From: Arthrobacter globiformis
GTDB taxonomy: Bacteria; Actinomycetota; Actinomycetes; Actinomycetales; Micrococcaceae
Assembly (NCBI RefSeq): GCF_003261175.1
Contig: NZ_QLNP01000063.1
Span: 152,703-216,702 of the forward strand
Direction of reading: 5' to 3'
DNA: 64,000 bases
Shown: in pieces, positions 31,642 to 39,186 of the stretch
Layout: each line of letters starts with the position of its first letter
Position numbering within the stretch: position 1 is the first letter of the stretch
Notes under the pieces: model-generated
What the model was told of the DNA's origin: nothing
The model's database searches: none
The model's input: the letters and a program-made list of their open reading frames with translations, nothing else
Position numbers and translations under genes: made by a program

Positions 31642-32541
31642 CTACTGGCCGCCGCGGCGGACTGGCTGGCTGGTGTTGACGGTGTGAATGGCGCGCAGGA
31701 GCTTGGCCGGGAAATACACCGAGAAGAACACCACCATGGGCGCCTTGAGGGCCATCTTCTTCACGTTGTGGGCCTTGTAGGTCCGGTCGAAGCGCGTCAC
31801 GTAGTACCGGTAATCCCGGGGTGAGTCCTCAAGCCGGCGGGCCGACATCCCGGAGACCATCTGCGGCCAGTACTGGACCTTGAGGTCGTGGTCTGCCAGA
31901 TGCAGGGACAGGTCGATGTCCTCGTGCATCTCGTCTCTTTCGTCCCGGCAGCATTCGCTGCGGATGGTTTCCCACGCGGACCGGCGGAGGGCCATGTTGG
32001 ATCCGAACAGGAAGTGGTACTGGTGCTTGGCCAGCTTCAGCATCAGCTGGCGCATCTTGTCGTCGGCCTTGAGGCCGAAGCGGCGCATCGGCATGTCGTA
32101 GTAGACCACTGGGCCGGTGGCGGCCGACGTGGACAGGTCCTGGAAGGCCTTCTGCACCTGCTCCACCCAGTCAGGCTCCACCACTGAGTCGGCATCGATC
32201 CGGCCCAGAATGTCCCCGGTCGCGTGGTCCAGGCCAAAGTTACGGGTGGGAATGAGTCCCTGCTCCCTGTCCTGGCGGAGCAGGATGATGGGGCTTTCCG
32301 GGTACTCCTGCTGCATCTGCGTGACGATCGACGCCGTGCGGTCCTTGGACATGTTGTCCACCACGATGATCTCGTGCGCCGGAACCGACTGGTACACCGC
32401 CGCGATGAGGCACTGCCGGATGACACTTTCCTCGTTGTAGGCCGGGATAACAATTGATACGAGCGGCTCAGTGTCAGTCAAGGCATCCTCTGCGGATCTA
32501 TCGGGTGACGTCACCACAAACTTAGCACCGATGCTTTCCAT
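31642..32541 (-). CDS. Family 2 glycosyltransferase
   Basis: About 299 aa. GT-A fold with VSIVIPAYNEESVIRQCL at the start, the nucleotide-binding VDNMSKDRT, the metal-binding DXD as RIDADSVVEPDW and a later HEDIDLSLH. A C-terminal amphipathic or TM segment (MALKAPMVVFFSVYFPAKLLRAI) suggests membrane association. The start is placed at MESIGAKFVV; an in-frame start 51 bases further upstream is possible. The acceptor is unknown; cell-envelope polysaccharide or lipid synthesis is likely by family. Confidence 0.85.
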   Translation of the reverse strand: MESIGAKFVVTSPDRSAEDALTDTEPLVSIVIPAYNEESVIRQCLIAAVYQSVPAHEIIVVDNMSKDRTASIVTQMQQEYPESPIILLRQDREQGLIPTRNFGLDHATGDILGRIDADSVVEPDWVEQVQKAFQDLSTSAATGPVVYYDMPMRRFGLKADDKMRQLMLKLAKHQYHFLFGSNMALRRSAWETIRSECCRDERDEMHEDIDLSLHLADHDLKVQYWPQMVSGMSARRLEDSPRDYRYYVTRFDRTYKAHNVKKMALKAPMVVFFSVYFPAKLLRAIHTVNTSQPVRRGGQ

Positions 32542-32596
32542 CCCGGCGGCGCCGTGCCTGTCAGGCAGAGCGGAGCGCGGATGCGCCCGCACAGAC

Positions 32597-32634
32597 GACA
32601 GGAGGGGCCCCGCTGCTGCGGAACCCCTCCTGTC
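32597..32634 (-). terminator. Possible terminator hairpin
   Basis: GACAGGAGGGG and CCCCTCCTGTC form a perfect 11-bp stem with a 16-base loop, 21 bases beyond the end of the 32656 gene. There is no T-run, so termination here is only probable. Confidence 0.4.
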
Positions 32635-32655
32635 ACTGCCCCTACGGGCAAATGG

Positions 32656-33666
32656 CTACGACTTCTTGTCTGCACCGTTGTCGATGTTGGATGCGATGTT
32701 CTTCACCGCGGCCTTGGCGTCGGTGGCAACTTCGCCGGCGTCGGAGTCCGCGTCCTCGGCAACGTGCTTTGCCTTGTCAGCAGAAGTGTCGGCTTCGTCC
32801 TCCGCGGCCAGTGCAAAGGCAGCATCGAGAGGTGTATCGGCGGGCGCGGAAGAAGAGCTGCCAGCCGGGGCGGCCGGAACCGGTGCGGGCGTCTCCGTAG
32901 CCGACCCAACACCCGCGGCCGATCCAACACCGGCGGCGGATGCCGCGGGGGTGGTCACCTCAGAGGTTGACGGCGCGGGCGTTACGGGCGCGGGGGTCTT
33001 CCACGGGTCCTCGACCGGCTTTGAAGCCTTCCACGCCGCAACGCCGGCGGCCACGGCCGCGGCTATTACACCGACAATCAGGAGGCCGCGCTTCTTCGGT
33101 TTCTCCGGCTCCACCACCAGCGCCTTGCCGGTCACGGCCCTGCCGGCCTCCGACGCGGCCGACTTCAGGTGCCCGCCAGCCAGATTCGCCTGCTCCTGGA
33201 TGGTGTGGATGATGCCGACGTCGCCGAGTCGCTGGGCCACCGCGTCGATGCGTGCCGGCGTGCCCTCAAGGGTCCGGTGGACGGCCTCGGATGCGGTTCC
33301 GATCTGATCAGAGAACCGGGGAAGGTACTCCACTACGACGCGGTCGCGGGCCTGGGTAATGACGGGCGTTGCCCGGTCCAGGGCCTCGTGCATGCGCGGC
33401 GTGGCGCCCTCCACGGCGTCGTGGATCTTGGGTGCAAGCTGCGCCAGGCCGTCCTGAATGCGAGGCGTCACCGTTGCGACTCCGCCAGCAAGGTTGTGGG
33501 CCGCCACCTTGAGCCCCTCCTGGATTTTGGGGGAAGCGGTATCAATGCCTTGCTGCAGGCGGGGAACTGCCCAGTCCACTGCTGCTTCCACGCGGTCTTT
33601 TGCGTTCTCGACTGCAGAACTGACCGACAACTCCAGTTCGCGGGCAATACGATCCGATTTCTTCAC
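32656..33666 (-). CDS. Helical-repeat single-TM protein of unknown function
   Basis: 336-aa protein not assigned to a named family. Residues about 10-150 form consecutive amphipathic units of 11-14 residues with the pattern T-P-x-I-Q-x-G-L/A (TPRIQDGLAQLAPK, EGATPRMHEALDRATP), like apolipoprotein/perilipin-type helices. A further helical region leads to a Lys-rich turn and one TM helix at about 196-216. The C terminus is a Pro/Ala/Thr-rich extended region. Predicted topology is ambiguous. It is transcribed away from ppiA across a 156-base gap. Confidence 0.75.
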   Translation of the reverse strand: MKKSDRIARELELSVSSAVENAKDRVEAAVDWAVPRLQQGIDTASPKIQEGLKVAAHNLAGGVATVTPRIQDGLAQLAPKIHDAVEGATPRMHEALDRATPVITQARDRVVVEYLPRFSDQIGTASEAVHRTLEGTPARIDAVAQRLGDVGIIHTIQEQANLAGGHLKSAASEAGRAVTGKALVVEPEKPKKRGLLIVGVIAAAVAAGVAAWKASKPVEDPWKTPAPVTPAPSTSEVTTPAASAAGVGSAAGVGSATETPAPVPAAPAGSSSSAPADTPLDAAFALAAEDEADTSADKAKHVAEDADSDAGEVATDAKAAVKNIASNIDNGADKKS

Positions 33667-33822
33667 AACTACCTCCCGATTAATGTGACGGTTCTGTTGT
33701 TAGCCTACGTGCACCAATAGCGGGGCTGCTATCGTTCCGGCGGATTCTCGGTGGATTTCACCCAGCGCGGAACTGTCTTTTCCGCCCGCGTCCGCGTTGA
33801 CCCGCCGTGAAAGAATGGCCAT

Positions 33823-34368
33823 ATGACTGCCTCAGCAACTGCAAAAGCAACCATCCACACCAGCCTCGGCGACATCGTCGTGAACCTCTTCGGCAACCAC
33901 GCGCCCAAGACTGTTAAGAACTTCGTCGGACTGGCCACCGGCGAACAAGCCTGGACCCACCCGGAAACCGGCGAGGACAAGACCGGCACGCCGCTCTATG
34001 ACGGCACCATCTTCCACCGCATCATCAAGGACTTCATGATCCAGGCCGGCGACCCGCTGGGCCGCGGCACCGGCGGACCGGGCTACCGTTTCGACGACGA
34101 GATCCACCCCGAGCTGAGCTTCAGCGCACCGTACAAGCTGGCCATGGCCAACGCCGGCATCCAGATGGGCAAGGGAACCAACGGTTCCCAGTTCTTCATC
34201 ACCACCATCCCCACGGACTGGCTGCAGGGCAAGCACAGCATCTTCGGCGAAGTGGCCGATGAGGAATCCAAGAAGGTTGTGGACGCCATTGAAGGTGTCC
34301 GCACCGGCATGGGCGACCGCCCGGTTGAAGATGTGACCATCAACAGCATCGACATCGAGCAGCTCTAG
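33823..34368 (+). CDS. ppiA: Peptidyl-prolyl cis-trans isomerase, cyclophilin type
   Basis: 181-aa cytosolic cyclophilin without signal peptide. Family landmarks: FGNHAPKTVKNFVGLATG, YDGTIFHRIIKDFMIQAGDP with the catalytic Arg, GSQFFITT and the substrate Trp in TDWLQGKHSIFGEV. It corresponds in position to Rv0009 of M. tuberculosis. Four bases separate it from the rhomboid gene. Confidence 0.95.
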   Translation: MTASATAKATIHTSLGDIVVNLFGNHAPKTVKNFVGLATGEQAWTHPETGEDKTGTPLYDGTIFHRIIKDFMIQAGDPLGRGTGGPGYRFDDEIHPELSFSAPYKLAMANAGIQMGKGTNGSQFFITTIPTDWLQGKHSIFGEVADEESKKVVDAIEGVRTGMGDRPVEDVTINSIDIEQL

Positions 34369-34372
34369 CCAC

Positions 34373-35254
34373 ATGAGCTACGGAACTCCGGCGGCGGAGC
34401 CGTCAGCGCAGGCACCGGTGTGCCCCCGGCACCCGGATCGGCCCTCGTATGTCAGCTGCCAGCGTTGCGGGCGGCCGGCATGCCCGGAGTGCCAGCGTGC
34501 GGCCGCCGTCGGATTCCAATGCGTTGACTGCGTCAACGAAGCAAAGCGTACGTCGCCGACAGCACGGACCGTCTACGGCGGCGCCGTTGCGTCCGGCAAG
34601 CCTGTAGTAACGCTCGCGATCATCGCCGCGTGTGTACTCCTGTTTGTTCTGCAGTGGGTGCTTCCCGGAAACGCGGTGTTCCGGACCCTCGCTTACGCGT
34701 CGGTTTACGCGACGCCTGAGTACGGGGTGTTCCAGCCATGGCGCATGCTCACTTCCGCTTTTCTGCACTCCCAGGGCTTCCTGCTCCACATCGTCCTGAA
34801 CATGTACACGCTGTGGATTTTCGGCCAGGCGCTGGAACCGCTACTGGGGCGGATCCGCTTCCTTGCTGTCTACCTGCTGTCCGCCATCGGCGGGTCGGTG
34901 GGATACCTGCTTATGACACCGATCCTGCCCGAGGGCGGCCCCGTGGGCCTGGTCGGTGCTTCCGGCGCGATCTTTGGACTGTTCGGCGCCATGCTCGTGG
35001 TGCAGCGGCACCGCGGCGGTGAGACGAGACAGCTCTGGGTGCTCATCGCCATCAACGGCGTCATCGGCTTCATGGTGCCGCAGATCGCCTGGCAGGCCCA
35101 CTTGGGCGGCTTCATCACCGGCGCCCTGTGCGCAGCCGTCATTGCCTATGCCCCGCGCGGCCCGCGCCGCAACATGCTGCAGGCCGGAGGGCTGGCGCTC
35201 GTTCTGGCCCTGCTGGCCGTGGCTTCCTGGTACCGCGTGCTCGTAGTGTCCTGA
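34373..35254 (+). CDS. Rhomboid family intramembrane serine protease with N-terminal zinc finger
   Basis: 293 aa. The N terminus has a B-box-like cysteine cluster (CPRHPDRPSYVSCQRCGRP, then CPEC and CVDC) expected to bind zinc. Six or seven TM helices follow, with the catalytic serine in GASGAIFG (Ser197) and the partner histidine in WQAHLGGF (His243). HIVLNMYTLWIFG matches the conserved TM2 region. It cuts membrane helices; the substrate is unknown. It is translated right behind ppiA. Confidence 0.92.
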   Translation: MSYGTPAAEPSAQAPVCPRHPDRPSYVSCQRCGRPACPECQRAAAVGFQCVDCVNEAKRTSPTARTVYGGAVASGKPVVTLAIIAACVLLFVLQWVLPGNAVFRTLAYASVYATPEYGVFQPWRMLTSAFLHSQGFLLHIVLNMYTLWIFGQALEPLLGRIRFLAVYLLSAIGGSVGYLLMTPILPEGGPVGLVGASGAIFGLFGAMLVVQRHRGGETRQLWVLIAINGVIGFMVPQIAWQAHLGGFITGALCAAVIAYAPRGPRRNMLQAGGLALVLALLAVASWYRVLVVS

Positions 35255-35290
35255 CAGCTTCCGACGGTTTTTTGGTCCGGACCCTCCCCT

Positions 35291-35324
35291 AATGCCCCTG
35301 CTTTCCGAAGCGGGGGCATTTTTG
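35291..35324 (+). terminator. Terminator after the rhomboid gene
   Basis: AATGCCCCTGCTT pairs with AAGCGGGGGCATT (one G-T pair) around a four-base loop and is followed by TTTTTG. Confidence 0.9.
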
Positions 35325-35364
35325 TGTCTCCTGGCCGCTGCTGGGACGCGGGCCGCCCGGCGAG

Positions 35365-35768
35365 TTTTCCACAGCTGTTATCCACACTGTTAATAACTTA
35401 CACAGTTGTAAGTCAACTCTTGGCCCCTGCGATAGCGGGCTGGTGGGCCACTTCCGATCATTTTGCACGCCTCCGTCCACACGCGTGGATAACTTCGAGG
35501 CCTGCCCTTGTGGTTAAGTGGACAACTTTGCCCAAATCCGGCCTCAGCGGGGCCTCTTGGGGATAAGCAGGCAAATCAGCGTCGGGGAAGGGGATTATTG
35601 GGCGCACTTTCAACAGGGTTATTCACACTGTTAATAACTCACCGGGATGTCATTCAGGGGTTGAGAGGCTCCTCAACCCCTACATTCTGGCGTCGGCGTC
35701 ATCGCTACCCACAAGTTTTCCCCATCTGTGGATAACTTGTGGGTAGCCGCCTGTTGCTAAGTGGATAA
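35365..35768. repeat. DnaA-box cluster A, between the rhomboid and AhpD-like genes
   Basis: Boxes: TTTTCCACA (35365), perfect TTATCCACA (35378), CGTGGATAA (35484), TGTGGTTAA (35509), TGGGGATAA (35558), TTATTCACA (35619), perfect TGTGGATAA (35727), AGTGGATAA (35760). Two are followed after one base or less by TGTTAATAACT (35389-35399; 35629-35639). The cluster fills nearly all of the 595-base intergenic region, which has no gene of its own. Confidence 0.75.
35704..35747. repeat. 14-bp perfect inverted repeat enclosing a DnaA box
   Basis: GCTACCCACAAGTT (35704-35717) and AACTTGTGGGTAGC (35734-35747) are exact complements with a 16-base spacer. A perfect DnaA box, TGTGGATAA, spans the edge of the right arm (35727-35735). 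No T-run follows, so it does not look like a terminator. Confidence 0.7.
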
Positions 35769-35849
35769 CCCGCCGCGCGCGCAGCGCGCCCGTGTAGTCT
35801 CTGACTGAGAGCCGCGGGGGTGAACCCGTGGGACCCGAGGAGCAATGAC

Positions 35850-36317
35850 TTGACTACCCACAGCCACATCTTCCTGGACAAGCATCACCCCGCGGCCTGG
35901 CGGGCGCTGAATGGGCTCGGGCTGAAGGCCAAGGAAGCGATGCTGGAAGCCGGCCTGGACGAAAAGCTCATCGAACTGCTCAATGTCCGGATATCGCAGA
36001 TCAACGGCTGCGCGTATTGCCTCGACATGCACGTCGCCGATGCCGTCAAGGGCGGTGAATCCACGCAGCGCCTGGCCGTCCTGCCAGCTTGGCGGGACAC
36101 CGCGGTGTTTGAGGACCACGAGCGCGCAGCGCTGGCCTTGGCCGAGAGCATCACGGTTCTCCCCGATGCCCGCACGCGCGATCTGGAGGACGCCTGCGCG
36201 CGGGAGCACCTCACAGACGAGCAATACTCAGCCGTGAGCTGGCTGGCCATCGCGATGAACGCCTTCAACCGCGTGTCCATCACCAGCCAGCACCCTGTCC
36301 GCCCTCAGAAGGACTGA
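35850..36317 (+). CDS. AhpD-like carboxymuconolactone decarboxylase family protein
   Basis: 155 aa. The redox pair of the AhpD family is visible as NGCAYCLDMH (CxxC then His three residues on) after LLNVRISQI. The family includes alkylhydroperoxidase-like enzymes. The start is TTG at 35850 with GAGGAG seven bases before; GTG at 35820 in frame lacks a ribosome site. No partner gene is nearby, and the gene sits between two DnaA-box clusters, so its expression could respond to DnaA (inference). Confidence 0.85.
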   Translation: MTTHSHIFLDKHHPAAWRALNGLGLKAKEAMLEAGLDEKLIELLNVRISQINGCAYCLDMHVADAVKGGESTQRLAVLPAWRDTAVFEDHERAALALAESITVLPDARTRDLEDACAREHLTDEQYSAVSWLAIAMNAFNRVSITSQHPVRPQKD

Positions 36318-36325
36318 ACGCACGG

Positions 36326-36456
36326 TTTTCCACAGTCATTTCCACAACTGTTAATAACTTCAAATATGCAAGTTTGGCCATCCGGACGCCGCCAGCCCGG
36401 CGCGCATTGCCTTTTCCTTGGGCTGCAGTCAACGAAGTTATCAACAGTGTGGATAT
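36326..36456. repeat. DnaA-box cluster B, after the AhpD-like gene
   Basis: TTTTCCACA (36326), ATTTCCACA (36338) directly followed by ACTGTTAATAACTT, then TTATCAACA (36438) and TGTGGATAT (36448). The TGTTAATAACT word is the third copy in this neighbourhood. It lies in the 208-base gap before the convergent Tag-like gene. Confidence 0.65.
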
Positions 36457-36525
36457 CTTTACCAACACGTGTGGACTGGAGGGCGCGGGTGCGGGGCTGA
36501 GCAGCGGTCCAGCGCCCGGCAGCGG

Positions 36526-37122
36526 TCAGGCCCAGACGCCTGAGGTTCCCCTGCGGTGGCTGTCCACCAGATGCGTGTCCACCATGCCGATGGCTTCCAT
36601 CAGGGCGAACATGGTGGTGGGCCCCACGAAGGCGAAGCCCTTCTTCCGCAGTGCCTTGGAGAGGGCGATGGACTCGGGGGACGTGGTGGGCACGTCGGCG
36701 TAGGTGGCGGGGGCAGGAGTGGCGGTCGGCTGGAACGCCCAGACAAAGTCAGCGAGGCCGCCCTCGTCCCGCAGCGCTATGGTGGCCCGGGCATTGGTGA
36801 TGGCGGCACGGATCTTCAGGCGGTTTCGCACGATGCCGGGGTCCTGAAGGAGGCGCTCGACGTCGGCCTCGGTAAAGGCGGCCACGGTTTCGGGTTGGAA
36901 GTCGTGGAAGGCCGCACGGAAGGCAGGGCGTTTGCGCAGGATGGTGGCCCAGGACAGGCCCGCCTGGAACGCTTCGAGGCTGATGCGCTCGTAAAGGCCC
37001 TGCTCGTCCCGGACGGGCAGGCCCCACTCAGTGTCGTAATACTCGCGCAGAAGGGGGTCCGTGGAAGCCCACAGCGGACGGGCCAGGCCATCCTCGCCGA
37101 TGATGATGCCTTCTGCGGTCAT
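36526..37122 (-). CDS. tag: DNA-3-methyladenine glycosylase I family protein with altered zinc ligands
   Basis: 198 aa, full family length. Conserved core: PLWASTDPLLREYYDTEWGLPV, SLEAFQAGLSWATILRKR with the catalytic Glu (Glu50), DPGIVRNRLKIRAAITNA, FVWAF and LSKALRKKGFAFVGPTT. The E. coli enzyme binds zinc with Cys4, His17, His175 and Cys179; here Pro16, Tyr29, His184 and Ser188 occupy those places, so only one ligand remains. It may be folded without zinc. Known function: removal of 3-methyladenine from alkylated DNA. It is followed by crgA upstream on the same strand, 10 bases apart. Confidence 0.85.
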   Translation of the reverse strand: MTAEGIIIGEDGLARPLWASTDPLLREYYDTEWGLPVRDEQGLYERISLEAFQAGLSWATILRKRPAFRAAFHDFQPETVAAFTEADVERLLQDPGIVRNRLKIRAAITNARATIALRDEGGLADFVWAFQPTATPAPATYADVPTTSPESIALSKALRKKGFAFVGPTTMFALMEAIGMVDTHLVDSHRRGTSGVWA

Positions 37123-37132
37123 GGGTGTCAGT

Positions 37133-37384
37133 TCAGGAGCGCCAGCGCGTGGTCATCAGGAAGCCGACGATCGCTATGCCGAACCCGGCCAGGATATTCC
37201 AGGACTCCCATGCCTGCACGGGCAGCTGGCCCTCGCTGATGTAGAAGGTGATGATCCAGAGCAGCCCGATGATCATCAGGCCGAACATGACCGGCTTGAA
37301 CCAGACGGGGTTCGGCTTGTAGGCCTCGGTGGAAACGGGCTCGGCCGGGCGGGCAGTCTTCTTACGTGGCTTTGACTCGGGCAC
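37133..37384 (-). CDS. crgA: Cell division protein CrgA
   Basis: 83 aa with a basic N terminus (PESKPRKKTARP) and two TM helices (FKPVMFGLMIIGLLWIITFYI and NILAGFGIAIVGFLMT) joined by the conserved loop SEGQLPVQAWESWN. Length, topology and the PNPVWFKPVM motif identify CrgA, an actinobacterial protein that links FtsZ, FtsI and other divisome parts. It lies at the same place in M. tuberculosis (Rv0011c) and Streptomyces. Confidence 0.94.
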   Translation of the reverse strand: MPESKPRKKTARPAEPVSTEAYKPNPVWFKPVMFGLMIIGLLWIITFYISEGQLPVQAWESWNILAGFGIAIVGFLMTTRWRS

Positions 37385-37556
37385 ATGTCCTCCTTGGCTG
37401 CTGAATCAAGAGGAGGGACCGGGGCTTGATATCCTGCTGGAAGGGGATTGCCGGCGGTCTGCACACTCTTGGTCAGGTCTGAAGTCTTACTAGCAGCCAA
37501 TTCTAGCTGTAGTTCAGTCCGCGCCGGTGCCCCGCAACCGCCTTGGAGGAGATCGC

Positions 37557-38357
37557 GTGGTATTGCAGGAGAAGGTGACGGCAACCGCTAAGCCGGCAAC
37601 CGGCGTCGTAATCCTGCGGAAGGCCGTGCAGATCTTCGGCGAGCTGCTCATCACCGCCGGCATAGTGCTGCTCCTGTTTGTCGCGTGGCAGCTTTGGTGG
37701 ACCAACGTGGAGTCCGATGCCAAGCAAACCGCCGCGGTCAAGGACTTTGCCAGGGACCTGGGTGGTCCGGTGGCGCCCGCGCCCACACCGGCTGCGACGG
37801 GCGGCACGGCCGCTTCCGGTCCGAAGGACTACGGAGCGCCAGCGGTGGGAGAAGCCCCCGGGCACGGCGGAACCATCGGGATCATGTACATTCCCCGGTT
37901 TGGCGAGAACTACACCCGGCCCATTGTCGAGGGCACCAGCGGCGACGTCCTGGACACCCTCGGCCTCGGCCACTACGGCAACACGTCCATGCCGGGCGCC
38001 GTGGGCAATTTCGCCGTGGCAGGCCACCGGCAGACACACGGCGCCGTCCTGGACAATATCCACACGCTGGTTCCCGGCGACAAGATCTACGTCCAGACGC
38101 GGGACGGTTACTACGTCTATGTGTTCCGCAACAACCGCATTGTTCTGCCGAGCGAAGCCGATGTCCTCCTCCCGGTGCCCAACCAGCCCGGGGTGCGCCC
38201 CAGCGAAAGGCTTCTGACCATGACCAGCTGCAATCCCCGCTTCGGCTCAGAGGAACGGATCATCGCCTATTCGGTGCTGGACCGCTGGCAGCCGACGTCC
38301 GCGGGGCCGCCCGCAGAGATCGCGGCCCAGGTAGCACGCGCACGGGGGGAAGGCTAG
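37557..38357 (+). CDS. Class E sortase
   Basis: 266-aa membrane-bound transpeptidase. GTG at 37557 has GGAGGAG six bases before. The N-terminal TM helix (ELLITAGIVLLLFVAWQLWW) is followed by a Pro/Ala/Thr-rich linker and the sortase beta-barrel with catalytic His157 (VAGHRQTHG), Cys225 (LTMTSCNP) and the Arg in NPRFGSEERI. Class E enzymes prefer LAXTG-type signals; no obvious substrate gene is nearby. It is divergent from crgA. Confidence 0.9.
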   Translation: MVLQEKVTATAKPATGVVILRKAVQIFGELLITAGIVLLLFVAWQLWWTNVESDAKQTAAVKDFARDLGGPVAPAPTPAATGGTAASGPKDYGAPAVGEAPGHGGTIGIMYIPRFGENYTRPIVEGTSGDVLDTLGLGHYGNTSMPGAVGNFAVAGHRQTHGAVLDNIHTLVPGDKIYVQTRDGYYVYVFRNNRIVLPSEADVLLPVPNQPGVRPSERLLTMTSCNPRFGSEERIIAYSVLDRWQPTSAGPPAEIAAQVARARGEG

Positions 38358-38359
38358 GC

Positions 38360-38530
38360 ATGTATGGCTGGATTTTCCGTCACCTCCCCGGGCCCCTCTG
38401 GCTCCGCGTCCTCACGTCGCTGCTGCTGGCTGCCGGCGCGGTGTTCCTGATGGTCGAGTTCCTTTTCCCCTGGATGTCCCAGTTCACCCAATTCACCGAC
38501 TCAACGATTGGTGCACCAAGAAACCCATGA
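38360..38530 (+). CDS. 56-aa membrane protein between sortase and pabA
   Basis: A short frame from ATG: MYGWIFRHLPGPLWLRVLTS, then LLLAAGAVFLMVEFLFPWMSQ and a polar end TDSTIGAPRNP. One hydrophobic helix of about 22 residues is clear. It starts two bases after the sortase stop and its TGA overlaps the pabA ATG by four bases, so it is translationally locked into the operon. I recall similar short proteins at this site in related actinobacteria, but no function is known to me. Confidence 0.75.
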   Translation: MYGWIFRHLPGPLWLRVLTSLLLAAGAVFLMVEFLFPWMSQFTQFTDSTIGAPRNP

Positions 38531-39168
38531 GCACAGCAAAGATACTCGTCGTGGACAACTACGACAGCTTCGTCTACACCCTGGTGGGCTACCTCCAGGA
38601 GCTCGGCGCCGAGACAACAGTTGTCCGCAATGACGATGTGACCCTCGCCGAGGCGATCGAAATGGCAGAAGCGCGCGACGGCGTACTCATCTCGCCCGGC
38701 CCGGGCTCGCCGTCCGAAGCGGGGGTCTGCATCGAGCTGATCCGCTGGTGCGGGGAGAAGACGAAGCCGATGTTTGGCGTCTGCCTCGGGCACCAGGCCC
38801 TTGCGGAGGCGTACGGCGGAACGGTGACCCATGCCCCGGAGCTCATGCACGGCAAGACCTCCCTGGTCCAGCACGACGGGGCCAGCGTTTTTGCCGGCCT
38901 GCCCTCCCCCGTGACGGCCACGCGCTACCACTCCCTGGCCGCCGTCCGGGACACGATTCCGGAGATCCTGGAGATCACGGCGGAAACCGCCAGCGGCGTC
39001 ATCATGGGCCTGCAGCACCGCACCGCGCCGCTGTGCGGTGTCCAGTTCCACCCCGAGTCCGTGCTGACGGAGGGCGGCTACCAGATGCTGGGCAACTGGC
39101 TCGAGTCGCTTGGCATGAAGGGTGCCGCCGAACGGGCAGCCAAGCTCAGCCCGCTCATCCAGCACTAG
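38527..39168 (+). CDS. pabA: Anthranilate/aminodeoxychorismate synthase glutamine amidotransferase subunit
   Basis: 213-aa class I glutamine amidotransferase. It has NYDSFVYTLVGYL at the start, SPGPGSPSEAG, the nucleophile elbow GVCLGHQALAEAYGG, and the His/Glu of the triad in VQFHPESVLTEGG. It supplies ammonia to TrpE- or PabB-type partners; the partner is not in the window, so trpG versus pabA is unresolved (M. tuberculosis trpG, Rv0013, has the same position). It converges on pknB, 18 bases apart. Confidence 0.92.
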   Translation: MSTAKILVVDNYDSFVYTLVGYLQELGAETTVVRNDDVTLAEAIEMAEARDGVLISPGPGSPSEAGVCIELIRWCGEKTKPMFGVCLGHQALAEAYGGTVTHAPELMHGKTSLVQHDGASVFAGLPSPVTATRYHSLAAVRDTIPEILEITAETASGVIMGLQHRTAPLCGVQFHPESVLTEGGYQMLGNWLESLGMKGAAERAAKLSPLIQH

Positions 39169-39186
39169 GATCCGGCTCGGTGGGCC

